Positions 6,928 through 16,100 of a stretch of 56,177 nucleotides of DNA are shown in pieces. Every line of letters begins with the position of its first letter. Position 1 is the stretch's first letter. The notes beneath the pieces are model-generated. The model was given only the letters and a program-made list of their open reading frames with translations, was not told the DNA's origin and searched no databases. Location: NCBI GenBank assembly GCA_002067755.1, contig MVQH01000024.1, positions 1 to 56,177 of the forward strand, in the 5' to 3' direction. Made by a program: the position numbers and the translations under genes. This stretch comes from Methanosaeta sp. PtaB.Bin018 (lineage in GTDB: Archaea > Halobacteriota > Methanosarcinia > Methanotrichales > Methanotrichaceae).

Positions 6928-8826
6928 ATGGCTAACGTTCTGTCTGAGGGGCTAGACTATCGCACACTGGGCCTTGTATGCGGAATCGAGATCCACCAGC
7001 AGCTCGACACTGCATGCAAGCTCTTTTGCGGCTGCCCCACTAAACATCGAGAAGTTGATGAGTCTAACTTCGAGTTCTTCAGATACCTTCGGCCCTCGAG
7101 AAGCGAGCTTGGAAAGATAGATCGCGCTGCACTGGAGGAGGTCTTGGTATCGCGCAAGTTCGTCTACAAGTCCTACGACACCACATGCCTTGTCGAGGCA
7201 GATGAGGAGCCTCCACGAGAGATAAATCGAGAGGCTCTGGAGATATCGCTTGTCATCGCCCGTCTGCTCAATATGGAGATCGTGGACGAGGTGCATACCA
7301 TGCGCAAAATGGTGATCGATGGTTCCAACACCTCGGGCTTCCAGCGCACTGCATATATCGGATCCAGTGGAAGCATCAACACCAGCCAGGGACCTGTTGG
7401 CATCAGCATCCTCTGTCTGGAGGAAGAGGCAGCGCGCATTATTGCAGACAACGGAGACAGCCTCATATTTTCCCTTGACAGGCTCGGCATCCCTCTCGTG
7501 GAGATAGGCACTGCACCAGACATCGTCTCCCCAGCACATGCTCGTGAGGTAGCTCAGTACCTGGGAATGATCCTGCGATCAACCGGACGCGTCAAGCGCG
7601 GACTTGGCACCATCCGCCAAGATGTGAACGTCTCCATCAAAGGCGGAGCACGAGTGGAGGTAAAGGGCGTCCAGGCCCTGAACCTCGTCGACAAGATCGT
7701 GGAGTTCGAGGCATTGAGACAGAGCAGGCTGCTGGAGATAAGAGACGAGCTGCAGCGCCGCAAGGCAAGCGTGAGCGACAGGACATGGGATATCACAGAG
7801 CTCTTCACAAGCACGAGCTCAAAGGTAATGGCCAGGTCCCTCAAGAGCGGAGGAGTTGTTCTGGCAGGTCTCCTGAGAGGTTTTGAGGGGCTCGTGGGCC
7901 GGGAGATCCAGCCAGGCCGTCGCCTGGGAACTGAGATGTCCGACAGAGCAAAGCGTGCAGGCGTCGGCGGCATATTCCATACCGATGAGCTTCCAGGCTA
8001 TGGCGTGACCGAAGCAGAGGTAGAAGCTGTAAGGGCCTTGCTTGCAGCCGGAGATGGCGACTGTGTGGTTATGGTCACAGGCCCACGTGACAGAGCCGAG
8101 AATGCACTGCGGGCGGTACTAGTTCGGGCTCGAGAGGCCTTGTCCTGTGTGCCTGAGGAGACGCGCCGGGCCCTGCCTGATGGCTGTTCAGAGTACATGA
8201 GACCGCTGCCGGGATCTGCCAGGATGTACCCAGAGACCGATGTGCCATCAGTTGTGATCACCGAAGAGATGCTATCCCAGCTCAAGCTTCCTGAATTGTC
8301 CGCGGCTCGGGCGCAGCGCTTTGAGCGCGATCTGGGCTTGAACCCCGAACTTGCCCGCGTCATGGCTGCATCTCCAAACTACCAGCTCTTCGAAGAGATC
8401 GTGGCCGAGCATAAGATTTCTCCGTCTGTAGTGGTCAGGGCTCTGGAGACCATACCAATTGAGCTGGCCAGGGAGGGCGTTCCCATCTCCAATCTGACGG
8501 ACCAGCATTTCAGGGATGGCTTCGCCCTCGTCGCCAGCGGCCAGATCGCTAAGGAGGGCCTGGTAGATCTGCTGCGCACACTGGCTCAAAATCCCAAAAT
8601 AGATGCTTACGAGGCGTCCAGGACTGCAGGCCTTTTGGGTGTGGATGAAGCAGGCGTTCAGGCCATCGTCCGCGCAGTTGTGGAGAGCAAGATGGATCTC
8701 GTCAGGGAGAGGGGAGAGAGAGCCGCAGGCCCGCTCATGGGCCTGGTGATGAAGGAGCTGAGAGGCAGAGCAGATGGCGCTTTGGTGAGCGCCATATTGA
8801 AGAAGGAAATACAAGATATACTGTAG
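6928..8826 (+). CDS. gatE: Glu-tRNA(Gln) amidotransferase subunit E
   Basis: A 632-residue protein of the GatB/GatE family in its archaeal GatE form. GatDE converts Glu-tRNA(Gln) to Gln-tRNA(Gln). GatE phosphorylates the glutamyl group and binds the tRNA, while GatD (not in this window) releases ammonia. The N-terminal GLVCGIEIHQQLDT and the later IRQDVNVSIKGG and EVKGVQALN are family signatures. A GAD-like insertion occurs around residues 285-400 (RSLKSGGVVLAGLLRGF to LPGYGVTEAE), which distinguishes GatE from GatB. The C-terminal YqeY-like helical tail (ARTLAQNP region to LVSAILKKEIQDIL) contacts tRNA. Length is normal. It is the middle gene of a histone-gatE-orc1/cdc6 run. Confidence 0.95.
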   Translation: MANVLSEGLDYRTLGLVCGIEIHQQLDTACKLFCGCPTKHREVDESNFEFFRYLRPSRSELGKIDRAALEEVLVSRKFVYKSYDTTCLVEADEEPPREINREALEISLVIARLLNMEIVDEVHTMRKMVIDGSNTSGFQRTAYIGSSGSINTSQGPVGISILCLEEEAARIIADNGDSLIFSLDRLGIPLVEIGTAPDIVSPAHAREVAQYLGMILRSTGRVKRGLGTIRQDVNVSIKGGARVEVKGVQALNLVDKIVEFEALRQSRLLEIRDELQRRKASVSDRTWDITELFTSTSSKVMARSLKSGGVVLAGLLRGFEGLVGREIQPGRRLGTEMSDRAKRAGVGGIFHTDELPGYGVTEAEVEAVRALLAAGDGDCVVMVTGPRDRAENALRAVLVRAREALSCVPEETRRALPDGCSEYMRPLPGSARMYPETDVPSVVITEEMLSQLKLPELSAARAQRFERDLGLNPELARVMAASPNYQLFEEIVAEHKISPSVVVRALETIPIELAREGVPISNLTDQHFRDGFALVASGQIAKEGLVDLLRTLAQNPKIDAYEASRTAGLLGVDEAGVQAIVRAVVESKMDLVRERGERAAGPLMGLVMKELRGRADGALVSAILKKEIQDIL

Positions 8827-8830
8827 CCAA

Positions 8831-9964
8831 GTGAGCCCCGAGAAGGCCAAAAGGCCCGATATGCTCCTCTGGGAGGAGACGCTGTTCAAAGACAGGGATC
8901 TATTCGAGCTAGATTATCTGCCCGAACATTTCCTCCACCGTGAATCGCAGATGAACAGCCTAAAGTTCTGCATTCGGCCAGCGCTGCAGGGTGCACGGCC
9001 CATCAATGCCCTGTGCCTCGGCCCCCCAGGCACGGGGAAGACCACTGCCATCTTCAAGCTCTTCGAGGAGATCGAGGCGCACTCATCAAAAGTCGTTCCA
9101 GTCCACGTAAACTGTCAGATGGATACCACGAGATACGCAATCTTCTACCAGCTCTACAAGAAGCTCTTTGAACACACACCTCCTTCAAGCGGCGTCTCTT
9201 TCAAGCGCATCTTCGAGAAGGTAGCCCAACGCGCCGCAGACGAGGATCAGGTCTTGATCATAGCATTGGACGACATAAACTATCTCTTTCACGAGCGTGA
9301 AGTAGATCACATTTTATACTCACTCCTGAGAGCGCACGAGACATGCCCAGGCGCCAGGATGGGCGTGATAGGCGTTTTAAGCGAGCCTACGCTGAACTAC
9401 ATCCTCGACCCACGTGTTCTGTCAGTCTTTCAGGCGGAGGAGATCGCATTTCCACTTTATACCAGGGCCGAACTGTGGGACATTCTGAACAAGCGAGTGC
9501 AAATGGGCTTTTATCCAGGTGTGGTTGAGAAGGATGTCCTAGAAGCTGTGGTGAATTACACAGAGTCATGCGGCGACCTCAGGGTTGGAATTGATCTTCT
9601 CAAGAGGTCCGGCCTCTTGGCAGAGAAGCGCGCCTCAAGAACGGTCTCCCTTCAAGATGTCGAGAGCTCCTACGAGCGTTCACGGCTGGTTCACCTCTCG
9701 TATGCCCTGAAATCTCTGAAAGAGGACGAGCAAAAGGTGTTGCGTATGGCTGCAGAGCAGGATGGCTGTCGCGCTGGCGAGCTTTTCAGCCGTTTCCATG
9801 AGGAGACGGGCGCAGGATACACACGTTTCCACGAGATCCTCAACAAGCTCGATGCCATTCGGCTCATCGACACCGATTTTAGCGGATCGGGCGAGAGAGG
9901 CAGAAGCCGCACCATTCGCGTGCGCTATGATCCCAAAGAGATCCTGTGCAGGATCGGCTCCTGA
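8831..9964 (+). CDS. cdc6: Orc1/Cdc6 replication initiator AAA+ protein
   Basis: A 377-residue initiator ATPase that marks replication origins and loads MCM. It has a Walker A GPPGTGKTT at about residues 65-73, a Walker B LIIALDDINYL, sensor-like residues in GVIGVLSEPTL, and a C-terminal winged-helix domain (LKEDEQKVLRMAAEQ onwards) that binds origin DNA. The start is a GTG four bases after gatE; no better start is visible. The region directly around the gene does not show clear repeated origin boxes, so I make no claim of an origin here. The gene following it (pstC) is preceded by about 100 AT-rich bases that could carry its own promoter. Confidence 0.9.
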   Translation: MSPEKAKRPDMLLWEETLFKDRDLFELDYLPEHFLHRESQMNSLKFCIRPALQGARPINALCLGPPGTGKTTAIFKLFEEIEAHSSKVVPVHVNCQMDTTRYAIFYQLYKKLFEHTPPSSGVSFKRIFEKVAQRAADEDQVLIIALDDINYLFHEREVDHILYSLLRAHETCPGARMGVIGVLSEPTLNYILDPRVLSVFQAEEIAFPLYTRAELWDILNKRVQMGFYPGVVEKDVLEAVVNYTESCGDLRVGIDLLKRSGLLAEKRASRTVSLQDVESSYERSRLVHLSYALKSLKEDEQKVLRMAAEQDGCRAGELFSRFHEETGAGYTRFHEILNKLDAIRLIDTDFSGSGERGRSRTIRVRYDPKEILCRIGS

Positions 9965-10079
9965 TCATTTGAAAGAAGAGCTCTATATTCTTGAATTAGA
10001 ATAACTTACCTATATAGATCACATAGACAAGGACTTTAACTTGGAATGCGTTTCGAATTTATGTATGAACAGGCTGAGA

Positions 10080-10973
10080 ATGGTGGCGCCTCAAAAATAT
10101 AAGGAGAAGTTCATAGAGACGCTATTGTTTGTATCAGCCGTCACCTCAATTTTCATTATGCTTCTCATCTTCTATTACCTGATCTACGAAAGCACTCGTG
10201 CATTTCACGAACTGGGCCTCTTTTCGCTGCTCTTCGGCCGAAAATGGCACCCGGCAGGGGATATTTACGGCTTTCTTCCATTGATAGTCTGCTCTCTCAT
10301 CATCACCCTTCTCGCGCTTTTTATAAACATCCTAGTCGGTTTTCCTCTGGCCATCTACCTGGCAGAGCTGGCAGGTCCCAAAAAAAAGGCCGTATTGAAG
10401 CCTGCCATTGAGCTCTTGGCGGGAGTCCCGTCCATAGTCTATGGTTTCTTGGGAGTGATCATCCTTGTTTCCTACCTGCAAGACAGCTTTGATATGCTCA
10501 CAGGAAGATCGATCTTAGCAGGCTCGATATTGCTCGGCATCATGTTCATACCCTACCTCACCACAATCTGCGAGGATGCTTTGAGGGCGGTTCCCAGCGA
10601 GTTCAAAGAGGGCTCGCTTGCTCTTGGCGCCAATAAGTGGCAGACATTGAGGCATGTGACGATCCCAGCGGCATCGTCTGGGATTACTGCTGCCATCCTC
10701 CTCAACATCGGAAGCATAATCGGCGAGACGATGGCAGTGCTCCTTGTGGTCGGCAATGTCACAAGACTGCCTTCTCCGATTTATGATATCTTTGACCAGG
10801 GCGCAACCTTCACCTCTGTCATAGCCGGCGAGATGGGGGAGGTGGCCAGAGGGTCCCTTCACTATCACGTCCTCTTTGCAGTGGGCCTCGTCCTTCTCGT
10901 GGTTGTATCAGCTCTGAGCCTTATCGCGGATTTTGCGCGAGCCCGAATAAGAAAGAAGTTCGGAGGATATTGA
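10080..10973 (+). CDS. pstC: Phosphate ABC transporter permease PstC
   Basis: A membrane permease of about 297 residues from ATG 10080; in-frame TTG 10041 and ATG 10065 are alternatives. It has six hydrophobic segments. The ABC-interaction (EAA) loop is seen as LRAVPSEFKEGSLALGANKWQTL at 10570-10650, with the conserved G-A-x-K-W-x-T pattern of PstC. GVPSIVYGFLG is also a hallmark. With PstA it forms the phosphate channel powered by PstB. pstA starts on the base after its stop. Neither pstS nor pstB nor phoU lies in this window, so this permease pair is separated from the rest of the system or works with partners elsewhere. Confidence 0.9.
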   Translation: MVAPQKYKEKFIETLLFVSAVTSIFIMLLIFYYLIYESTRAFHELGLFSLLFGRKWHPAGDIYGFLPLIVCSLIITLLALFINILVGFPLAIYLAELAGPKKKAVLKPAIELLAGVPSIVYGFLGVIILVSYLQDSFDMLTGRSILAGSILLGIMFIPYLTTICEDALRAVPSEFKEGSLALGANKWQTLRHVTIPAASSGITAAILLNIGSIIGETMAVLLVVGNVTRLPSPIYDIFDQGATFTSVIAGEMGEVARGSLHYHVLFAVGLVLLVVVSALSLIADFARARIRKKFGGY

Positions 10974-12221
10974 ATGAAGATCAAGCCTGCATTGGCAGCA
11001 TCATTCGTTTTATCTGCATTCCTATTCGTGTCATCTGTGGTATGCCTCATACTGCAGCCTGATTTGAGCCGGCTGGCGCCTATCTGGAACGCCTGCCTGC
11101 TGGCGGATGTGCTGCTGCTCCTTGGATCCTATTTGGCTGCCAAAACTAGATCTCATAAGGCAGCATTGATCCTTGCACTGGACCTTTTCTTCTGTCTGGC
11201 AATCGTTCTTTTTACATTTTCCGGAGGGCTTCACCCTGGTTTTGCATTCAAGAGGCCTCTTGGCGTTGGCGCCACCTTTGGATATTCCTTTGTTCTCCCT
11301 CTTCTGGTGCTCTTTGCAAGCTTATTGAACATCAAGGATGCGCTTAACGTCGTACATGGCTACAGCCCCAAGGGACGGGAGGCCCTTGTATTTTTGGCCA
11401 TCAGATTATCAGCAATACTCTCGATCCTGCTACTGGGCGGAATTCTTCTCATAATAATCTACAAAGGAATCTGGGTCATCAACTGGGAGTTTTTGACCAC
11501 ACCGCACAGGAGGCTTGGGCAGGCAGGCGGAATCAGCACTGCCATAATGGGATCGCTCTGGATGGTCCTTGGCGCCATGATCGTATCGTCTCCTCTGGGA
11601 ATCGGCGCTGCCATCTACCTGCACGAGTACTCGAAGAACCAGAGGCTCAATCGGCTGATCACCATTGCCGTAAGCTGTCTGAACGGCGTTCCTTCTGTGG
11701 TATTTGGCCTCTTTGCACTTGCATTTTTAGTGACTATTTTCGGAGTGTCGCTTCTCACAGGCTCGATAATCCTGGGCCTGATAAACATACCAACCATAAT
11801 TCTGACCAGCCAGGAGGCCTTGAAGAGCGTTCCAAACTCCCTGAGAGAGGGTAGCATGGCATTAGGGGCAACTAAGTGGCAGACGATAAAGAAGGTCGTC
11901 CTGCCTTCGGCCATGCCCGGCATCCTCACAGGCGTCATAATGGGCGTGGCCAAAGCCTCTGGAGAGACAGCGCCGATAATGTGGACAGCAGTGACCTTCA
12001 CTGCCACGCCTGTCCAGATGATCTACGGTGTTATTCCGAATCTATTTCAACCGGTGAACAACCTGGACTATCATCTCTTGAATCTGATTTATTTTTTGGG
12101 TGCATGGGATGTTGAAGATAGGGCCTGGGGAACGGCGCTGGTCCTCATAGCCCTGGTGTTGGGCACGAATATGCTTGCGATCCTTGTAAGAAACCATTAT
12201 CGCAAGAAGATATCCTGGTAG
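10974..12221 (+). CDS. pstA: Phosphate ABC transporter permease PstA with N-terminal extension
   Basis: The ATG directly abuts the pstC stop. The C-terminal 270 residues are typical PstA, including LNGVPSVVFGLFALAFL and the EAA loop VPNSLREGSMALGATKWQTI. The full 415 residues exceed the usual 280-300. The extra N-terminal 135 or so residues hold about four hydrophobic segments (LAASFVLSAFLFVSSVVCLI, AALILALDLFFCLAIVLF, FVLPLLVLFASLL). The extension could be a fused membrane module; a later start cannot be excluded, but the tight coupling to pstC favours this one. It pairs with PstC to form the phosphate channel. Confidence 0.88.
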   Translation: MKIKPALAASFVLSAFLFVSSVVCLILQPDLSRLAPIWNACLLADVLLLLGSYLAAKTRSHKAALILALDLFFCLAIVLFTFSGGLHPGFAFKRPLGVGATFGYSFVLPLLVLFASLLNIKDALNVVHGYSPKGREALVFLAIRLSAILSILLLGGILLIIIYKGIWVINWEFLTTPHRRLGQAGGISTAIMGSLWMVLGAMIVSSPLGIGAAIYLHEYSKNQRLNRLITIAVSCLNGVPSVVFGLFALAFLVTIFGVSLLTGSIILGLINIPTIILTSQEALKSVPNSLREGSMALGATKWQTIKKVVLPSAMPGILTGVIMGVAKASGETAPIMWTAVTFTATPVQMIYGVIPNLFQPVNNLDYHLLNLIYFLGAWDVEDRAWGTALVLIALVLGTNMLAILVRNHYRKKISW

Positions 12222-12224
12222 TCT

Positions 12225-12719
12225 TCATTGAGAGCCATGCCAAAATTCGCTCTCCATATCAGCTGCAAAAAAGTCCATTACCTTGCCGAGCAGGCCACGA
12301 ATCCTTGCTACCTCGCCCTCTTGCAGGTCGCAAGGCATTAGCGGCAGAGACAACATTACAGCTGCGTCAAGCTGCAGCGAAGCCCTGGATCTTGGATGGG
12401 CCATCGCATCGAGCACGCACCTGCGAACAGCCTCAATGCTGCTACGTACAGCCTTCAGGTCTTCCTCGTTTTGCGTTGAGGACTTGGAGCTCATCGCCCA
12501 GGCATCTATGACAGCTAAGACGAGATCTGCTTTGAGCTTATCGGGAATATTTACCATCCTCAACAGGTCCACGATCAAGCCGAGCTTTATCGATCTGATC
12601 TCGCCTTCTCTTGTTACCAGGCCGTCCCTATCCAGAATTGCTTCATAGTATTCGAGCAGGCCAAGAAGATCCTCACCATTTCGAAGATCCTCACATCCGA
12701 TAGCATTAATCATCTTCAT
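12225..12719 (-). CDS. Conserved-looking alpha-helical protein, function unknown
   Basis: A 164-residue, largely helical soluble protein that converges with pstA, with only three bases between their ends. It has no signal peptide or membrane segment. Regular leucine spacing (LLGLLEYYEAILDRDGL, IVDLLRMVNIPDKL, LDAAVMLSLPLMP) suggests a helical bundle. The start may be ATG 12719 or ATG 12713. I do not recognise a family. Its position after pstCA on the opposite strand says nothing firm about function, although phosphate regulators such as PhoU are also helical bundles. No PhoU signature is seen. Confidence 0.55.
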   Translation of the reverse strand: MKMINAIGCEDLRNGEDLLGLLEYYEAILDRDGLVTREGEIRSIKLGLIVDLLRMVNIPDKLKADLVLAVIDAWAMSSKSSTQNEEDLKAVRSSIEAVRRCVLDAMAHPRSRASLQLDAAVMLSLPLMPCDLQEGEVARIRGLLGKVMDFFAADMESEFWHGSQ

Positions 12720-12917
12720 CCTCCAGCCATCTCAAAACAAAGATCATCTTGCCAGCGCAAAATGAGAGATTCCAAATCTGGCGACACTACAGACATGATT
12801 CAATCTGATATATGTGTCTTCTCTCATTAAACTATGTGTATGTATTTTGGATATATATTCTATATTCTCAAAATTCCTTCCATTCTTCAGAAGGCTCTTG
12901 CCACCATAACTGAGTCC

Positions 12918-13592
12918 TCATGGATCGGCCAAAAACTGAGTAAGAAATGGCGTGCCGGGATAATTATTATTTATCGTCCCCATGGAGAAGTCCTTGCCGA
13001 AGAGATACCTAGAGTTATATTGAGGCGCAATTGCTCCGATCTGCTGAGCCATCACATGTGTGCCAACTGGTTCGTAGTAAATAAGAGAGGATCCGCTGGA
13101 AGCTCCCCTGCCCAAATAGATGGGATCTAGATAGAGGGGCACTGCATAGGTTTGTTCCCCGACTCGAGCGATCCGAGAATATCGACTTCGCTGATCATAG
13201 CCTGCCTGTGGAACGAAAGGCTGTGTACATCTGCCTGAGACGTCGATCACCACTGCATTGCTGGCCTTATCGCCTATGACGTAAGAGAGTATGTGCTGCC
13301 CAACGGCATCTGCAATATATGTCAGCCGATCATAGCGCTGGAAATAATGATTGCTGTGAGATGCACTTCCATCAGGGTATATCTCATTTATGTAACCTCC
13401 CCCCTCTACAGGAGAGAGCGCTATCAATGATACAGTCTCCCCCTCGGTGATATCAATGTGCTCTGTCCAGCCTGCATCTCCATCAATCCTCAGAAGATAA
13501 CCAGCCGCCTGAGTGGCACACGATTGGCTTTCTACTTGAGCCATAGACAGATATATCAATAAAATTAATACGAACAATTTTCCCATAGACAC
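12918..13592 (-). CDS. Secreted protein of unknown function
   Basis: A 224-residue protein with a clear signal peptide (MGKLFVLILLIYLSMAQ, probable cleavage near VESQSC). The mature part is Tyr- and Ser-rich with paired cysteines in QSCAT and SGRCTQPF, and a region ADAVGQHILSYVIGDKASNAVVIDVSG that looks like a beta-sandwich. The C-terminal half is rich in glycine, tyrosine and asparagine. No anchor is visible. No family is recognised. The 198 bases downstream and about 125 bases upstream hold no other gene. It is probably an extracellular or envelope component. Confidence 0.7.
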   Translation of the reverse strand: MSMGKLFVLILLIYLSMAQVESQSCATQAAGYLLRIDGDAGWTEHIDITEGETVSLIALSPVEGGGYINEIYPDGSASHSNHYFQRYDRLTYIADAVGQHILSYVIGDKASNAVVIDVSGRCTQPFVPQAGYDQRSRYSRIARVGEQTYAVPLYLDPIYLGRGASSGSSLIYYEPVGTHVMAQQIGAIAPQYNSRYLFGKDFSMGTINNNYPGTPFLTQFLADP

Positions 13593-13718
13593 CCCTCTAT
13601 ATATTTTAGTAGGAATCCCCTCGTAGCTATTTCAATTAATAATTTTCTATGACTATCCTTTGAAAGCTGCTTTCCATCATGGACAATCTATATCAATTCC
13701 AAAGCACTTGACTCATTT

Positions 13719-14657
13719 ATGCGCATTTGCGAGGCCGAGTTTGGCGCCAACGTCGGCAAATATCACAAAGTCCTCTACCTATGCCACCGCAATGCCGATC
13801 CTGATGCTGTTGGGAGCGCTTTTGCTCTGAGCCAGGCCTTTGGGGGAACGCTCGGCGCCGTGGATGACCTGAGTCGCACAGGCGAGGCCTTGGCAAAGGC
13901 CATCGGAGCCGACGTCAAGATCAACCCAAGGGCAGAAGACCATGACCTGGTAGTGATCGTAGACACTTCGGTCAGGACCCAACTTGGAGGCTTCAAGCTG
14001 GCAAGATATGCTCTGATAGACCACCATCAGGACATAGGACTGCTGAATGAGGCTGAGTTTTACATCCAGAGACCTTCAAAGTCCACTGCAGAGATAGCAT
14101 GGGAGATTTTGAAGGAGAGCGGGGCGCAGACCAGCCGGGAGATGGCCATGGGCCTATTGGTGGGCATAATCTCTGACACAGGCCGGTTCAGGCGCTCAAC
14201 GCCGATGGTCTTTCGCGCTGCGGCCGAACTGCTCGAAGCAGGAGGATTTGAGTATGAAGATGCACTTCAAACCCTGTCCATCCCCGCTGACGCCTCCCGC
14301 AAGATCGCTATCCTCAAGGCCGTCACTCGTGCCAAGATCGACCGTCATGGAGACTGGCTGATCGCAACGACTGTGATCAACTCCTTTGAGGGCTCTTCTG
14401 CCATGGCGCTGGCAGACCTGGGAGCTGATGTGGCCTTTGCAGCAGGAAGGCATGGAGACCTCTGCCGCATAAGCGCCAGAGCTGGGCGAGAGGCTACCAG
14501 AATCGGCCTGAACCTGGCTGAGATCCTGTGCGAGGTAGGCAAAAATAACGGCGGCGATGGAGGCGGCCACATGGCAGCCGCAGCCCTTGAAGCCGTTGGA
14601 GAGCCTCGTGCCCTTTTAGAGGAGTGCAGAAAAAGAGCAACTAAAATCCTGCCTTAG
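13719..14657 (+). CDS. DHH/DHHA1 phosphoesterase
   Basis: A 312-residue protein with the two domains of DHH phosphoesterases. Domain 1 carries HRNADPDAVGSAFAL (metal-binding motif I), VIVDTS (motif II) and ALIDHHQDI (the DHH motif proper). Domain 2 (DHHA1) carries the GGDGGGHMAAAA substrate-binding loop. Members cleave short oligonucleotides, pAp or cyclic dinucleotides; which of these applies cannot be read here, though length and layout fit the nanoRNase/pAp phosphatase-like branch. The gene has no strong ribosome-binding site. Its last four bases overlap the end of pgk on the opposite strand. Confidence 0.88.
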   Translation: MRICEAEFGANVGKYHKVLYLCHRNADPDAVGSAFALSQAFGGTLGAVDDLSRTGEALAKAIGADVKINPRAEDHDLVVIVDTSVRTQLGGFKLARYALIDHHQDIGLLNEAEFYIQRPSKSTAEIAWEILKESGAQTSREMAMGLLVGIISDTGRFRRSTPMVFRAAAELLEAGGFEYEDALQTLSIPADASRKIAILKAVTRAKIDRHGDWLIATTVINSFEGSSAMALADLGADVAFAAGRHGDLCRISARAGREATRIGLNLAEILCEVGKNNGGDGGGHMAAAALEAVGEPRALLEECRKRATKILP

Positions 14658-15874
14658 GCTTTTCGCATCCTCAGAGCAGCACTCTTCAAAGCCTCTATGC
14701 CAGGCAGAGGCTCGCCCGAAAGATACGTGATGCTCGCTCCGCCGCCCATGCTCACGTGCGAGAACTTAGACTCCAGGCCAAGCTGCTCTATGGCCGCAAC
14801 GCTGTGCCCTCCGCCAGCAATGGAGTAACCAGACTCTGTGGCAGCCTTCAGTAGCTCTGATGTGCCGAGACGGAACTTCTCCTGCTCGAAGATGCCTGTC
14901 GGTCCATTCAGAACTGTAACCTTTGCCTCCTTCATCTCCTTGGAGTAGGCTACGATGGTCTCAAGGCCGATATCCGCTATCGGCAGGTCTGTCGGAATTT
15001 TGTTCACAGGGACTTCGACGCGCTCCCCGTTTTTGTTCAGAGCTACGTCCACAGGGATGGCGATCTTGCCAGGATATTCCTTGAGGAGCTTTGCGGCTAT
15101 TGGGATCTGCTCCAGATACTCTTGATCCTCAACGAACTTCCTGTTGGCCTCACCGACGTTGATGCCCGCAGCCATCATGAAGACCGTTGCCACTACACCG
15201 GACGTCAAGATTTTATCTGCCCCGCCACGGCCAAGGACGTTCTGGGTGACCTTGATGGAATCGTCAGCTTTAGTGCCGCCCAAGGAGAAGACTGTGGGAT
15301 GTTCATGCCCCTTCAGGCCCCTGTCCAAGGCGGTGATCTCCCTGTCCATGAGAAGTCCAGCAACGCTTGGCAAGACCTCTGTAAAGCCGACCACAGAGCA
15401 GTGTGAGCGATGCGACACCGCAAAGGCGTCGTTGACAAATATATCAAATAGAGGTGCGAGCTTTCTCACCATGTGGCTCTTGGCATGGTCAGCAGCCGTT
15501 CGGGTGATGTTCTCTTCTGCATAAAAGCGGGTGTTTTCGAGGAGAAGAACCTCTCCAGGCTCCATGGATTTTATAGACTCTCTGGCGTGAGAGCCGAATA
15601 TGTCATCAATATAGGTAACATCGCGGCGCAATAGCCGAGTTGCCTGGCGGGCATGAGCCTCCATTGTGGTATAGTCCTTCTTGCCTGCCCGGCTTTGATG
15701 CGCCATGAGGACCACCCTGCACCCCTCCAGGGCACGCAGAGTTTCTAAATGGCTCCTGATGCGCTTATCATCCAGAATGTTTCCGCCAGGGTCCATGGGA
15801 GAATTGAAGTCCACCCTTACCAGGACCCTTTTATTATCGAGTATGACGTCATCCAACGTAAGATAATCCTTCAA
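14654..15874 (-). CDS. pgk: Phosphoglycerate kinase
   Basis: A 406-residue archaeal phosphoglycerate kinase, which interconverts 1,3-bisphosphoglycerate plus ADP with 3-phosphoglycerate plus ATP. In an aceticlastic or hydrogenotrophic methanogen it would run mainly towards sugars. The N-terminal KRVLVRVDFNSPMDPGG is the substrate-binding signature, FSLGGTKADDSIKV and LNGPTGIFEQEKF are typical of the nucleotide domain, and the C-terminal SIAGGGHSVAAIEQLG and VSMGGGASITYLSG close the active site. It is transcribed alone, converging with the DHH gene, with an AT-rich promoter region upstream near 15915-15960. Confidence 0.95.
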   Translation of the reverse strand: MKDYLTLDDVILDNKRVLVRVDFNSPMDPGGNILDDKRIRSHLETLRALEGCRVVLMAHQSRAGKKDYTTMEAHARQATRLLRRDVTYIDDIFGSHARESIKSMEPGEVLLLENTRFYAEENITRTAADHAKSHMVRKLAPLFDIFVNDAFAVSHRSHCSVVGFTEVLPSVAGLLMDREITALDRGLKGHEHPTVFSLGGTKADDSIKVTQNVLGRGGADKILTSGVVATVFMMAAGINVGEANRKFVEDQEYLEQIPIAAKLLKEYPGKIAIPVDVALNKNGERVEVPVNKIPTDLPIADIGLETIVAYSKEMKEAKVTVLNGPTGIFEQEKFRLGTSELLKAATESGYSIAGGGHSVAAIEQLGLESKFSHVSMGGGASITYLSGEPLPGIEALKSAALRMRKA

Positions 15875-15944
15875 CTCGGTTCCTCCCGGTGTGTTACGGG
15901 TTGACAGAAGGGATATATATCATTGCTGATTTTGGGTAGTCTGA

Positions 15945-16035
15945 CTTAAATATGTTTATATGCCTTCAACGCACAATCTGGTTGAGGAGAGCAATGGAGG
16001 CAATAAGGAGTTATTTGATAGAAGGAGTTATTTGA
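15945..16035 (+). other. Promoter-like region with a 13-codon mini-ORF and a 17-bp repeat
   Basis: A TATA-like box (TTTATATGCC, 15955-15964) precedes a ribosome-binding site GAGGAG and the ATG at 15994. The frame MEAIRSYLIEGVI ends at 16035. It contains two copies of a 17-bp period, AAGGAGTTATTTGA at 16005 and 16022. One copy fewer would shift the frame and give a peptide of about 24 residues. This could be a broken small gene, a leader peptide or a small RNA. It lies between pgk (minus) and the HIT gene (minus), so it would be transcribed alone on the plus strand. Confidence 0.35.
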
Positions 16036-16100
16036 GAAGGTGGCAGAAGGCATCGGAATTGCGCACATGGAGTGCGAGAGGATGAGAAAACGAATGGCGA

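Noticed and set aside
8831-10040. Replication origin near orc1/cdc6
   Set aside because: No clear repeated origin-recognition boxes or extended AT-rich unwinding element with inverted repeats were seen beside the gene, so the common linkage alone is not enough.
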